A model generated the notes under the pieces. The model did not search any database and was not told the DNA's origin. It saw only the letters and a list, made by a program, of their open reading frames with translations. This document shows, one piece after another, positions 43,196-51,327 of a stretch of DNA of 64,000 bases. The first letter of the stretch is position 1; each line of letters opens with the position of its first letter. This stretch comes from Oscillospiraceae bacterium (GTDB lineage Bacteria > Bacillota > Clostridia > Oscillospirales > Ruminococcaceae), in assembly GCA_025757985.1 (NCBI GenBank), contig CP107210.1:496001-560000 (forward strand), read 5' to 3'. Position numbers and translations under genes: made by a program.

Positions 43196-44947
43196 ATGGC
43201 AACATGTACGCAATGTGGTGCCGAGTTAAAGCCCGGTGCTAAATTCTGCGAGAATTGCGGTGCAAAAGTATCCGTACCGCAGCCCGCCGCACAGCCCGCA
43301 GCTGTGCCCCAGCCCCCGGTTCAGCCGACTCAGGCTGCACCGCAACCCCCACAGCCTGTACAGACGCCCCCACAGCCGCAGGCAAGCGGCGGCAATCCCT
43401 ATGCAGGCGGCGCACCTGCCGCCCCGCAGCCCCAGACGAACGCAGCGAATCCTTACGCAGGCAATGCGCCCGGCACACCGCCGCAGACCGGCGCAGGCAC
43501 ACCGCTTTACGCCAGAAACACACCCCCGGATGCTCCCCATGCTGTCACGCCGCCGCCACCCGGCGGCACGGGCGGCAACCCTTACGGCAATGTAGCCCCC
43601 GGCGGCAAGCCCAAGCGCCCCCGCGCACCAATGACCCCCAAGCGGATGATCCTGATCGCCATCCCGGTGATATTCCTGCTTATGATCATCGTAACAATGA
43701 TCAGCGGCTCCATCCGCACCGGCAAGCCGAACGCCAGTGACCCGAATCAGGGCACTTGGGAAGCAGCCTACGCCGAGATCGGCGGCTCCGTGACGCAGGT
43801 CGAGGATGCCTTCGGCAGCGGGTTCCTGATGGATCTGAATGATAAGGGCAAGTGCGTTGTAACGGTGGACGGCACCAAGTCCTACGGCAAGTGGACGCTG
43901 AACGGCGGGGCCTTCCAACTGGATTGCGGCGGCCTGAGCTGCACCGGCACCCTACAAGACGAGATCCTGACCCTGAACGATGTGCAGGGACAGGGCGTGA
44001 CGCTCTACTTCGTCAAGTCCGGCAGCACCATGCAGCAGCCTCTGGACGGTGACAGCATGACGCAGGACGCCGCCGCAGGCAGCGATACCGATGTGGGCAT
44101 CTATGTGCTGGAATCCGCCTCCGACAGCGAGTACACCCTCTCCAAGGAGGAGCTTGCCCTCGTCGATATGGAGGACTTCTACATTGAGCTGCGCGCGGAC
44201 GGCACCGGCGAAACCTACATGGAGGATTTTGTCACCTTCCAATGGAAGGACGGCAGCTTCTACGCGCTGACCGACCCCAATACCCCGGCCATGACCTACA
44301 CCCGCGAGGGTGACCTGCTGACCATTGAGTTTGACGGTATGACCATGGTCTTTAAGCGCAGCGACACCAAGCCCGAAATTGACCCCGCTTTGCTGGACGG
44401 CGGCGATGACGAATATGACGGCGACGACTGGATCGACGGCCCGGATGAGCCTGACCCGCCCTACACCTACGATGACGGCAACACCTACGCTGATTTGGGC
44501 AACACCAACTGGTACGGCTGGTTCCGGATGGAAAACTACAAGAATGTACCGAACCGTGACTACTTTGACACCGACACCTACGATTGCTGGGGCTACATCG
44601 GTGAGAGCGAGGACGGCAGCCACTACTTTGAGGTTTACCGTGACGGCATGCCCGATGACCCGGTCATCACGATGTGGGTCAATGTCTATGATGACCATAT
44701 CGAGCCTATTCTGGACGGCTACGACTGGGTGCTTGACCAGAACATAACCAAGAGCGATGCGTATAAGTTCAACCTGTACCCGTATAACGACAGCATCTCG
44801 CTGTTCATGTATGACTACGAGGGCGAGGACGGTACGGCCTGTGCAATCAGCTTCTACATGAGGCTGGACGGCACCGAGTGGAACGAGGAGCTGGAGGAAC
44901 TGCCGCCCCGCTATGAGGAGTACAAGGCCGCCTTGGCCAACAAATAA
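43196..44947 (+). CDS. Zinc-ribbon, proline-rich linker, single-pass membrane protein
   Basis: 583 residues. N-terminal zinc ribbon with CTQCGAELKPGAKFCENCG, a Pro/Gln/Ala-rich linker to about residue 145, one membrane helix at 151-170 (MILIAIPVIFLLMIIVTMIS), then an outside region of 410 residues with repeated lipocalin-like strand patterns and very acidic stretches (DDEYDGDDWIDGPDEPD). The zinc ribbon thus faces the cytoplasm. AAAGGAGG precedes the ATG. Proteins with this plan are common in Clostridia but have no assigned function. It heads the SPFH/TPM cluster. Confidence 0.8.
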   Translation: MATCTQCGAELKPGAKFCENCGAKVSVPQPAAQPAAVPQPPVQPTQAAPQPPQPVQTPPQPQASGGNPYAGGAPAAPQPQTNAANPYAGNAPGTPPQTGAGTPLYARNTPPDAPHAVTPPPPGGTGGNPYGNVAPGGKPKRPRAPMTPKRMILIAIPVIFLLMIIVTMISGSIRTGKPNASDPNQGTWEAAYAEIGGSVTQVEDAFGSGFLMDLNDKGKCVVTVDGTKSYGKWTLNGGAFQLDCGGLSCTGTLQDEILTLNDVQGQGVTLYFVKSGSTMQQPLDGDSMTQDAAAGSDTDVGIYVLESASDSEYTLSKEELALVDMEDFYIELRADGTGETYMEDFVTFQWKDGSFYALTDPNTPAMTYTREGDLLTIEFDGMTMVFKRSDTKPEIDPALLDGGDDEYDGDDWIDGPDEPDPPYTYDDGNTYADLGNTNWYGWFRMENYKNVPNRDYFDTDTYDCWGYIGESEDGSHYFEVYRDGMPDDPVITMWVNVYDDHIEPILDGYDWVLDQNITKSDAYKFNLYPYNDSISLFMYDYEGEDGTACAISFYMRLDGTEWNEELEELPPRYEEYKAALANK

Positions 44948-44971
44948 CGACCTGATTTATCTGTACAAAAT

Positions 44972-44992
44972 GGGGCGGGTTCTGCCCGCCCC
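44972..44992 (+). other. Intra-operon hairpin
   Basis: GGGGCGGG and CCCGCCCC form an 8-bp stem in the 63-nt gap before the SPFH gene, without a T run; it may stabilise the upstream mRNA or attenuate. Confidence 0.4.
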
Positions 44993-45010
44993 TGACATAG
45001 GAGGATCATT

Positions 45011-46333
45011 ATGGGACTTATCAGAGCTGCAATGGGCGCTGCTGGCGGCGTTATGGCCGACCAGTGGAAGGAATACTTTTATTGTGAAGCCATGCCGGCT
45101 GACCTGTTGGCTACCCGCGGCTGGAAACGCCAGAGCGGACGCAGCGCCAACACAAAGGGCAGCGACAACATTATTACAAACGGCTCGATCGTGGCCGTTG
45201 CCGACGGCCAGTGTGCCATGATCGTTGAGCAGGGCAAGGTCGTGGATATGTGCGCCGAGCCAGGTGAGTACACCTACGATACCGGCAGCGCGCCCTCGCT
45301 CTTCAGCGGCGACCTGTCCGACTCGATCGGCGCAGTGTTCCAGAACATCGGCAAGCGCTTTACCTTCGGCGGCGAGGCCCCGATGGATCAGCGCATCTAT
45401 TACTTCAACACCAAGGAGCTGGTGGGCAACAAATACGGCACGCCCAGCCCGGTGCCCTTCCGCGTGGTGGATCAGCGCGCCGGCATCGACATCGACATTG
45501 CCATCCGCTGCTTCGGTGAGTACAGCTACCGCATCACCAACCCCATTTTGTTCTACACCAATGTCTGCGGCAATGTGGAGGAAGGCTACACCCGCGATGA
45601 AATCGACGGGCAGCTGAAATCCGAGCTGATGACCGCCCTGCAGCCCGCCTTTGCCAAGATCAGCGATATGGGCATCCGCTATTCCGCACTGCCCGGCCAT
45701 ACGATGGAGCTTGCCGAGGCTCTCAACGATGTACTCTCCGCCAAGTGGGGCAAGCTGCGCGGCATTGAGATCGTATCCTTCGGTGTTTCCAGCGTGAAGG
45801 CCAGCGAGGAAGACGAGCAGATGCTCAAGGAAATGCAGCGCAACGCAGCCTTTATGGACCCGACCCGCGCCGCTGCGCATCTTGTCGGCGCACAGGCCAG
45901 CGCCATGCAGACCGCAGCCGGCAATCAGGGCGCAGGCCCCGCCATGGCCTTTATGGGCATGAATATGGCCGGTGCGGCGGGCGGCATGAACGCCCAGAAC
46001 CTGTACCAGATGGGCGCCCAGCAGCAGGCCGCCGCACAGCCCGCCCCGGCCCCGGCAGCCGCTCCCGCAGGCTGGACCTGCAGCTGCGGCCAGACCGGCA
46101 ACACCGGCAAATTCTGCGCCAACTGCGGCAGCCCCAAGCCTGCCCCGGCACCCGCAGCCGGCAGCTGGGTATGCAGCTGCGGCACCTCCAACACCGGTAA
46201 GTTCTGCTGTAACTGCGGCAGCCCCAAGCCCGCACCGGCTCCCGCCAAGTGCAGCCAGTGCGGCTGGACCCCGGATGACCCGGCCCATCCGCCCAAGTTC
46301 TGCCCGGAGTGCGGTAAGCCGTTTGGCCAGTGA
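45011..46333 (+). CDS. SPFH-domain protein with C-terminal zinc ribbons (YdjI-like)
   Basis: 440 residues. An SPFH/band-7-like domain (about 25-290), of the type once labelled virion core protein and found in B. subtilis YdjI, is followed by a low-complexity Ala/Gln/Met/Pro linker and three zinc ribbons (CSCGQTGNTGKFCANCG; CSCGTSNTGKFCCNCG; CSQCG with FCPECG). YdjI-type proteins assemble on membranes with partners in response to envelope stress. AGGAGG precedes the ATG. Its TGA overlaps the next gene's ATG (TGATG), indicating coupled translation. Confidence 0.9.
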   Translation: MGLIRAAMGAAGGVMADQWKEYFYCEAMPADLLATRGWKRQSGRSANTKGSDNIITNGSIVAVADGQCAMIVEQGKVVDMCAEPGEYTYDTGSAPSLFSGDLSDSIGAVFQNIGKRFTFGGEAPMDQRIYYFNTKELVGNKYGTPSPVPFRVVDQRAGIDIDIAIRCFGEYSYRITNPILFYTNVCGNVEEGYTRDEIDGQLKSELMTALQPAFAKISDMGIRYSALPGHTMELAEALNDVLSAKWGKLRGIEIVSFGVSSVKASEEDEQMLKEMQRNAAFMDPTRAAAHLVGAQASAMQTAAGNQGAGPAMAFMGMNMAGAAGGMNAQNLYQMGAQQQAAAQPAPAPAAAPAGWTCSCGQTGNTGKFCANCGSPKPAPAPAAGSWVCSCGTSNTGKFCCNCGSPKPAPAPAKCSQCGWTPDDPAHPPKFCPECGKPFGQ

Positions 46334-46821
46334 TGCGCAAAAAAATTGCTGCGGTGCTTTGCGCCGCAACTGCTTTTCTGACAATGTCCGGCTGTAAAAA
46401 AGCGCCGCCCGGCACACTGACCGGTATCAGCATCAGTTATTCCGGCATGTGCTATGACGACACCTATGGGTTTAGCATAAGAAACGACCCGGCTGACGGC
46501 TGCCTGTTCAGCTGTAATTACAAGGATGATGAATGGGTGGAGCTGGAAAACATCCCTGTTGAGGACACCCATTGGCAAGAAGCCCTGACTCTGGCAGAAA
46601 AGCTGGGGCTGGAAAGCCTGCCGGACGAAAAGAAAAATCCTGCCGGCTTATTTATTACCGATGAAACGTTAAATAGCGTTTGCCTGATTTACAAAGCCCC
46701 GGATGACGAGATCATCTACCGTTATCTGGATGCCGATGGCAATACGCGCAGCGCCCTGCGTGACTTTTTTGAGGATCTGGCAGGGCAGCTGCAAACCGAA
46801 GGAAAGAGAGGTGACGCATAA
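46333..46821 (+). CDS. Small lipoprotein in the SPFH/TPM cluster
   Basis: 162 residues. Lipobox FLTMSGC with the Cys near residue 20. ATG 46333 overlaps the SPFH stop; GTG 46330 is an alternative. The mature part is about 140 residues with no recognised domain. Its TAA overlaps the ATG of the next gene (46821). The tight coupling on both sides suggests it works with the SPFH and zinc-ribbon proteins at the membrane. Confidence 0.8.
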   Translation: MRKKIAAVLCAATAFLTMSGCKKAPPGTLTGISISYSGMCYDDTYGFSIRNDPADGCLFSCNYKDDEWVELENIPVEDTHWQEALTLAEKLGLESLPDEKKNPAGLFITDETLNSVCLIYKAPDDEIIYRYLDADGNTRSALRDFFEDLAGQLQTEGKRGDA

Positions 46822-47897
46822 TGGCAACGCAGCTTACCAACTACCAATGCCCTGCCTGTACCGGTCCGCTTCACTTTGACGGTGCCAGCGGAAAGCTGGT
46901 GTGTGACTTCTGCGGCAGCAGCTACGATACTGCTGAGATCGAAGCGCTCTATGCCGAAAAAGAAGCCGCTGCCGAAACCGCAGCACAGAATAAACAGGCA
47001 CCGCCGCCCGACTCCGTCTGGAGCGAAAACGAGGCCGCCGGGCTGCGCAGCTATTCCTGCCCGTCCTGCGGCGCAGAGCTGATCTGTGACGAGACGACCG
47101 CCGCGACAAGCTGCCCGTACTGCGGCAACCCAACGGTCATTGCGGGGCAGTTCAGCGGCATGCAGCGGCCTGAGCTTGTCCTGCCGTTTGTGCTGGATAA
47201 GAACGCCGCCAAGGCCGCGCTGAAAAAATACTATCGCGGGAAGCGGTTCCTGCCCAATGCCTTCTCCTCGCAGAACCATATCGAGGAGATCAAGGGCGTG
47301 TATGTCCCGTTCTGGCTGTTCGATGCCAACGCCTCCGGCTCGGGCCTATATGAAGCCACGACCAGCTCCAGCCACCGCAAGGGCGATTACGTCATCACCA
47401 CGACCAAGCACTATGATGTCCGCCGCGCCGGTACCACGCAGTTCATGGGCGTGCCGGTGGACGGCTCGACTAAGATGCCCAACGGCCATATGGATGCCAT
47501 CGAGCCTTATGACTACCGCGCGTTCCAGCCCTTCTCGACCGCCTATCTGCCGGGCTACATGGCCGACAAATACGACGAGGACGCCGACACCTGCCAGGCC
47601 CGCGCCCACAGCCGTATGCAGAATTCGGTCAGCAGCGAGCTTTCGGCCAGCATTACCGGCTACAACAGCGTAAGCACCCTGAGCGAGAATATCAGCATTG
47701 ATTACACCGCCAAGCACTACGCGCTGCTGCCGGTGTGGATGCTGCACACCAAATGGCAGGGCAAGGATTATCTGTTCGCCATGAACGGGCAGACCGGCAA
47801 GTTGGTCGGCGATCTGCCGGTTGATAAGCGAAAGGTGGCCGCCTGGTTCGCGGGCATCAGTGTTCCGCTGATGATCCTGCTTGCCATCCTGCTTTGA
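46821..47897 (+). CDS. Zinc-ribbon membrane-associated protein (TFIIB-type ribbon)
   Basis: 358 residues. Two zinc ribbons at the N-terminus (CPACTG with CDFCG, and CPSCG with CPYCG), a large middle domain beginning near ELVLPFVLDKNAAKAALKKY, and a C-terminal hydrophobic helix (AGISVPLMILLAILL). Database entries for this family are often mislabelled as primosomal or replication proteins; no helicase motif is present here. In other Clostridia it travels with SPFH and TPM genes, as here. Start and upstream stop overlap by one base. Confidence 0.83.
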   Translation: MATQLTNYQCPACTGPLHFDGASGKLVCDFCGSSYDTAEIEALYAEKEAAAETAAQNKQAPPPDSVWSENEAAGLRSYSCPSCGAELICDETTAATSCPYCGNPTVIAGQFSGMQRPELVLPFVLDKNAAKAALKKYYRGKRFLPNAFSSQNHIEEIKGVYVPFWLFDANASGSGLYEATTSSSHRKGDYVITTTKHYDVRRAGTTQFMGVPVDGSTKMPNGHMDAIEPYDYRAFQPFSTAYLPGYMADKYDEDADTCQARAHSRMQNSVSSELSASITGYNSVSTLSENISIDYTAKHYALLPVWMLHTKWQGKDYLFAMNGQTGKLVGDLPVDKRKVAAWFAGISVPLMILLAILL

Positions 47898-47913
47898 AAG
47901 GGGGAAACAGAGT

Positions 47914-48705
47914 ATGAAAAAGAAACTGTTTTCTCTGCTTACGGCACTGGTGCTGTGCTTGCTCTGCGCTGTACCGGCGTTTGCCGAAATGCCGCTGGTG
48001 ATGGACACCTACGAGCTGTTCAAACCCGAAGTGACCGCTGAATTGGAGCAAAAGGCGCAGGATGCCAGTGCCGGACACGGTGTCAATGTCTACCTGTTGA
48101 CAGTGGCTGACATCGGCGGCCAGAACGTGCGCGAATTTGCCAAGGACTGGTACCGCAACTATGACCTTGGCTACGGCGAGGGCAAAAGCGGTATCCTGTT
48201 TTTGATTGCGCTGGATTCCCGCGATTATGTGACCATCACCTACGGCGGCGGCGTGACCGCCTTTACCGACTACCGCATCGCACAGATCGAGGATAAGATC
48301 GTGCCGATGCTCTCGGACGGATCGTATTACAAGGCCTCCGACACTTACATAGAAATGTGCGCTGACACGCTTGATTTCTATGCCGACAAGGGTGCGCCGC
48401 TGGACAGCGGCAACGACCCCGCCAAGGGTTGGATCAAGTGGGTGTTTGTGTTTGTCATTCCGCTGGCTGTGGCGAGCATCGTCTGCGGCATCTTCTACGC
48501 GCAGATGAAAACTGCCAACGAGCAGACCCATGCCAACGCCTACATGCCCGCCGAGGGTCTGGCGCTGTCCGTGGTGGAGGACACCTACACCCACACCACC
48601 GAGACCGAAACGTACGACCCCGTCAAGGACGACAGCTCGAGCAGCTCGAGCGGCTCGAGTACCGACAGCGATGGCTTCGGCGGCAGCTCGGGCGGAAAAT
48701 TCTAA
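47914..48705 (+). CDS. TPM-domain secreted/membrane protein (YgcG-like)
   Basis: 263 residues from ATG 47914 (AAAGGGGG upstream). Signal peptide (LLTALVLCLLCAVPAFA), a TPM domain (about 22-150; VMDTYELFKPEVTAELEQKA), one membrane helix (WVFVFVIPLAVASIVCGIFY) and a Ser/Gly-rich tail ending GGSSGGKF. TPM domains have weak acid-phosphatase activity in plants and are linked to photosystem repair there; the bacterial role is unclear. It ends the cluster and is followed by a bidirectional terminator. Confidence 0.9.
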   Translation: MKKKLFSLLTALVLCLLCAVPAFAEMPLVMDTYELFKPEVTAELEQKAQDASAGHGVNVYLLTVADIGGQNVREFAKDWYRNYDLGYGEGKSGILFLIALDSRDYVTITYGGGVTAFTDYRIAQIEDKIVPMLSDGSYYKASDTYIEMCADTLDFYADKGAPLDSGNDPAKGWIKWVFVFVIPLAVASIVCGIFYAQMKTANEQTHANAYMPAEGLALSVVEDTYTHTTETETYDPVKDDSSSSSSGSSTDSDGFGGSSGGKF

Positions 48706-48806
48706 ACTGTACCGTTCTCATTGCAGAGAATGCAGCACCGCTTTTTCGGCAAGGTCGGTCCTTTGTGCGAAAAACAGGTACGCCTTTCAGACAATCTATA
48801 TAACAA

Positions 48807-48851
48807 ACGCCGCCAAGGGCTGCGATTCTGTATCGCGCTCTTTGGCGGCGT
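48807..48851. terminator. Bidirectional terminator between the TPM and bil operons
   Basis: ACGCCGCCAA and TTGGCGGCGT close a long stem with a further GCGAT/ATCGC helix inside. T-rich sequence follows on both strands. Confidence 0.72.
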
Positions 48852-48881
48852 ATTTGTTTGGTTTATTATGGCTGACCGTGA

Positions 48882-49388
48882 TCAGCGGCTCTCCGTCTGC
48901 TTAACGGCAGCTGTCAACCAGTGCAGATCCTCTGCGTCCGGGTGGGTGGCTGCGCGGTCAAAATTCTCGATCAGGCTGTCAAGATTCGGGATGGGCAGGG
49001 GACTGGCCTGCATCTTCACATAGCGTTCCCGCACAGACTGGGGCATCTTACCCTGACACATATAGGTGCCGATCACCGTATTGCTGCGGTCAAGGTGCTT
49101 TTTGACGGCGGTAAGTACCTTATCAAAATAGGCTGCGTCCCCGCCAAAGCCGGCTGTGCCGAACAGGAACACCTCCTTGCCCTTGACCTGCTTCAAAAAA
49201 GCGGCGATCTCACGGTTGCAGCTGCCTTTATCCGTCCAGAACCCAATATACAGGCGGTCAGCCGCAAGGGCTGCCTCATTCGGCGCACCGGTATACAGGA
49301 GCTCCTGCTTCGGCAGGGCAGCGGCAACGGCATTTGCCAGCTGCTGTGTGTTGCCGGTCTTACTGCTGAACACGACAGAAGTCTTCAT
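48882..49388 (-). CDS. bilS: Flavodoxin-like protein BilS
   Basis: 168 residues with the FMN phosphate loop SSKTGNTQQLANAV at the N-terminus and a second flavin loop near FLFGTAGFGGD. It is the third gene of a MarR-OYE-flavodoxin operon, 2 nt after the reductase stop. In the described bilirubin-reductase operon, bilS is a small flavodoxin-like protein beside bilR and is thought to assist electron supply; that role is established only in outline. AAGGCT precedes the start. It could be an unrelated flavodoxin on sequence alone, but the context makes BilS the best call. Confidence 0.9.
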   Translation of the reverse strand: MKTSVVFSSKTGNTQQLANAVAAALPKQELLYTGAPNEAALAADRLYIGFWTDKGSCNREIAAFLKQVKGKEVFLFGTAGFGGDAAYFDKVLTAVKKHLDRSNTVIGTYMCQGKMPQSVRERYVKMQASPLPIPNLDSLIENFDRAATHPDAEDLHWLTAAVKQTESR

Positions 49389-49390
49389 AA

Positions 49391-50494
49391 TCAGCCTTTC
49401 TCATAAATGCAGTGCGTGCCCTGATGCTGCTGCAGGCCGCCGAGGCACTTTCTGTTGCAGCGTACACAGCGGTGGATTTCCTTGAGCTGACCGGCGGCAA
49501 CCTTGTTCGGCCATTCCGGGTCAGCCAGCAGCTGGCGGCTCATGGCTGCGCAGGTGATGCGGCCAGAGGCAAGCTGATCGTCCACAAACGCGGGATCAGT
49601 CAGACCGCCCACACCGGTGATAGGCTTATCGGTAAACTGGCGCACCTCATCACAGTATTTCAGGAAGCAGCCCTGACCCTTGAAATAGGGGTGGTTTGCC
49701 GGCGGGATCGTATCCTCCAGGCTGGAATGGTTGGCCAGTGCTACATGGAAGCTGGTGACACCGGCATCTACCAGCATCGGCACAAAGACGCCCAGCTCAG
49801 ACTCCAGCACACCGGCGTTGCCGTAATGCGGCTCCTCCTGACGGACAGCCAGCTTGTAGTCGATGGGCAGCTCCGGCAGACGGCTGCGAATGGCCCTGAC
49901 AGCCTCGACCGCAAAACGGGCACGGTTTTCAGCACTGCCGCCGTATTCATCGGTGCGCTTGTTAAAGACTGTCGAACTGAAGCTGCCGCACATACGGTCA
50001 CCGTGGACCTGCACCATGTCAAACCCGGCCTTGACCGCCAGTTCAGCGGCCTTGCCGAAGCCATCGGTGATCTTTTTGATCTTCTTCACAGACAGTTTGG
50101 AGATGTAGGGCGCGACCTCGGCGTTCAGCAGGGGACGCAGCTCCTGCATCGAGATTTTCTTGGTCAGCACGCCGGGCACATACTTGAGCATGGCAAGCAT
50201 GTTGGAATCCGACTGGTGCAGCTGCGCGCAGATACGGCAGTCGTAGCTGTGGACGATCTCGGTCAGCTTCTGGTAATAGGCAAAGCCCTTCTTGTCGAAC
50301 AGAGATTTCTCGATCATACTTTTGCCCACAGGCACATCGCCGATGATGACCATGGCGCAGCCGCCCGCAGCGATGCGGCGGATTTTTTCAAAATACTCCT
50401 CGTCCGACAAACCGAAGGTCGTCGGCGCAAAGATGATGCGGTTTTTCAGCTCCAAACCGCCGTAATTGACAGAACTATTGATCGTTTCGTACAT
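49391..50494 (-). CDS. bilR: Bilirubin reductase BilR (Old-Yellow-Enzyme family)
   Basis: 367-residue FMN-dependent TIM-barrel oxidoreductase. Family landmarks: FAPTTFG at the N-terminus, ICAQLHQSDSNM, and TDEYGGSAENRARF. Instead of the HGAHGYL of typical enoate reductases it has HGDR at residues 164-167, with Asp 166 and Arg 167, the pair I recall as diagnostic for BilR. There is no C-terminal ferredoxin-reductase half as in 2,4-dienoyl-CoA reductases; a CVRCNRKC motif near the C-terminus may hold a cluster or zinc. Known BilR reduces bilirubin to urobilinogen. AGGAGG lies 9 nt before the ATG; the gene overlaps bilQ by 20 nt. Confidence 0.92.
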   Translation of the reverse strand: MYETINSSVNYGGLELKNRIIFAPTTFGLSDEEYFEKIRRIAAGGCAMVIIGDVPVGKSMIEKSLFDKKGFAYYQKLTEIVHSYDCRICAQLHQSDSNMLAMLKYVPGVLTKKISMQELRPLLNAEVAPYISKLSVKKIKKITDGFGKAAELAVKAGFDMVQVHGDRMCGSFSSTVFNKRTDEYGGSAENRARFAVEAVRAIRSRLPELPIDYKLAVRQEEPHYGNAGVLESELGVFVPMLVDAGVTSFHVALANHSSLEDTIPPANHPYFKGQGCFLKYCDEVRQFTDKPITGVGGLTDPAFVDDQLASGRITCAAMSRQLLADPEWPNKVAAGQLKEIHRCVRCNRKCLGGLQQHQGTHCIYEKG

Positions 50495-50903
50495 GATGCG
50501 GTACCTCCTGTGCTGCTTTTTCCAGTAAAGTAAGCAACTGCTCTTTTTCCTTCGCGTTGAGATTCGTCATAAAAGTGCTGTCCCAGTCAAAGAAAACCCG
50601 GTGGGCGGCCTCAAAGGCCTCCTGCCCGCGCTCCGTCAGGTTCAGCAGGTAATGGCGCCCGGATTTTTCTTTGGTTATAAAGCCGTCCTCCACCAGTCGG
50701 TTAACACATCGCTGGCTGTGCCCCCAATCAAGGGCCAGCTCCTTAGTCAGCTCTGACGGTGTGCAGTTTGGCTTTTTCCCGATATACACGATAAAAAACA
50801 CGAGTCCGAAATTCAGACCTACCGCCTGAAGGCGCTCCCCGGTAAAGGCGGAAAAACTGCGGTACAGCATAGCGACATAATAGGAAAGTGTTTTCTGATA
50901 CAT
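50475..50903 (-). CDS. bilQ: MarR-family regulator BilQ
   Basis: 142 residues with the MarR winged HTH (about 35-110; CTPSELTKELALDWGHSQRC, then RLVEDGFITKEKSGR). It is first in the bil operon. MarR proteins bind short palindromes as dimers and often release on ligand; the perfect palindrome in its own promoter is the expected site. A bilin ligand is possible but not shown. No upstream in-frame start exists, so ATG 50903 stands, though AAAGGAG is 16 nt away, which is long and may keep regulator levels low. Confidence 0.92.
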   Translation of the reverse strand: MYQKTLSYYVAMLYRSFSAFTGERLQAVGLNFGLVFFIVYIGKKPNCTPSELTKELALDWGHSQRCVNRLVEDGFITKEKSGRHYLLNLTERGQEAFEAAHRVFFDWDSTFMTNLNAKEKEQLLTLLEKAAQEVPHHVRNDQ

Positions 50904-50934
50904 GGCAGATGGATTTCAACTCCTTTCGATTGTC

Positions 50935-50963
50935 AGTATAATCCAGATACTTGATTTTGTCAA
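50935..50963 (-). promoter_or_regulatory. Promoter of the bilQRS operon
   Basis: Minus-strand TTGACA (50958-50963) and TATACT (50935-50940), exact 17-bp spacer: a near-consensus sigma-A promoter, about 32 bp before the bilQ ATG. Confidence 0.85.
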
Positions 50964-50966
50964 GTA
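50948..50966. promoter_or_regulatory. Putative BilQ operator
   Basis: Perfect inverted repeat TACTTGA / TCAAGTA with a 5-nt centre. It covers the -35 box and half the spacer of the bil promoter, the classic position for MarR-type repression. Confidence 0.7.
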
Positions 50967-51327
50967 GCGAAGATGTAAAAAATTGCTGTCTTGCGCTCTT
51001 TAAAAATTGCGTTTTTTCGCAAATCGGCTGTTTTTTATCGGCTGAGGGCGGTCAGGCTGCTTTTCTTCTGCCGTTTCCGGTGCTGATTGGCAGGGAAAAG
51101 CAAATAAAGCACCTACTCATTTGAAAAATCTTGCGATTTTTTTGTCTTTTCCTGTTGTATGACAATTCATCTTCTGCTATAATATCACACGCAACTGACT
51201 GTTTGGGGCCCGCGGGGCAATGCGACAGGTATGATGACTACCACTTGTCAAAGCTATTCTAACTGTCAGAAGGCGGACGGGCTTTTATCCAAAGCCCGGG
51301 GGATTGTTTTATTGACAAGGGGAATGA
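50967..51327. other. Non-coding region between bilQ promoter and prepilin gene
   Basis: No gene is seen. It holds the prepilin promoter and a leader of about 138 nt with hairpins, one at 51278-51298 (CGGGCTTT / AAAGCCCG). The leader was compared from memory with c-di-GMP riboswitch consensus sequences and did not match. Confidence 0.5.
51155..51183 (+). promoter_or_regulatory. Promoter of the prepilin gene
   Basis: Extended -10 TGCTATAAT (TATAAT at 51178-51183) with TTGTAT at 51155-51160, 17-bp spacer. Confidence 0.6.

Noticed and set aside
46821..47897. Primosomal/helicase annotation for the zinc-ribbon protein
   Set aside because: No helicase or nucleotide-binding motif is present; only zinc ribbons and a membrane helix are visible.
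49391..50494. 2,4-dienoyl-CoA reductase or enoate reductase identity for the OYE gene
   Set aside because: The protein lacks the C-terminal flavin/NADH half and has HGDR in place of the enoate-reductase active-site motif; gene context fits bilR.
51190..51327. c-di-GMP-I or -II riboswitch before the prepilin gene
   Set aside because: Compared with remembered consensus sequences; the paired elements and tetraloop receptor are not recognisable.
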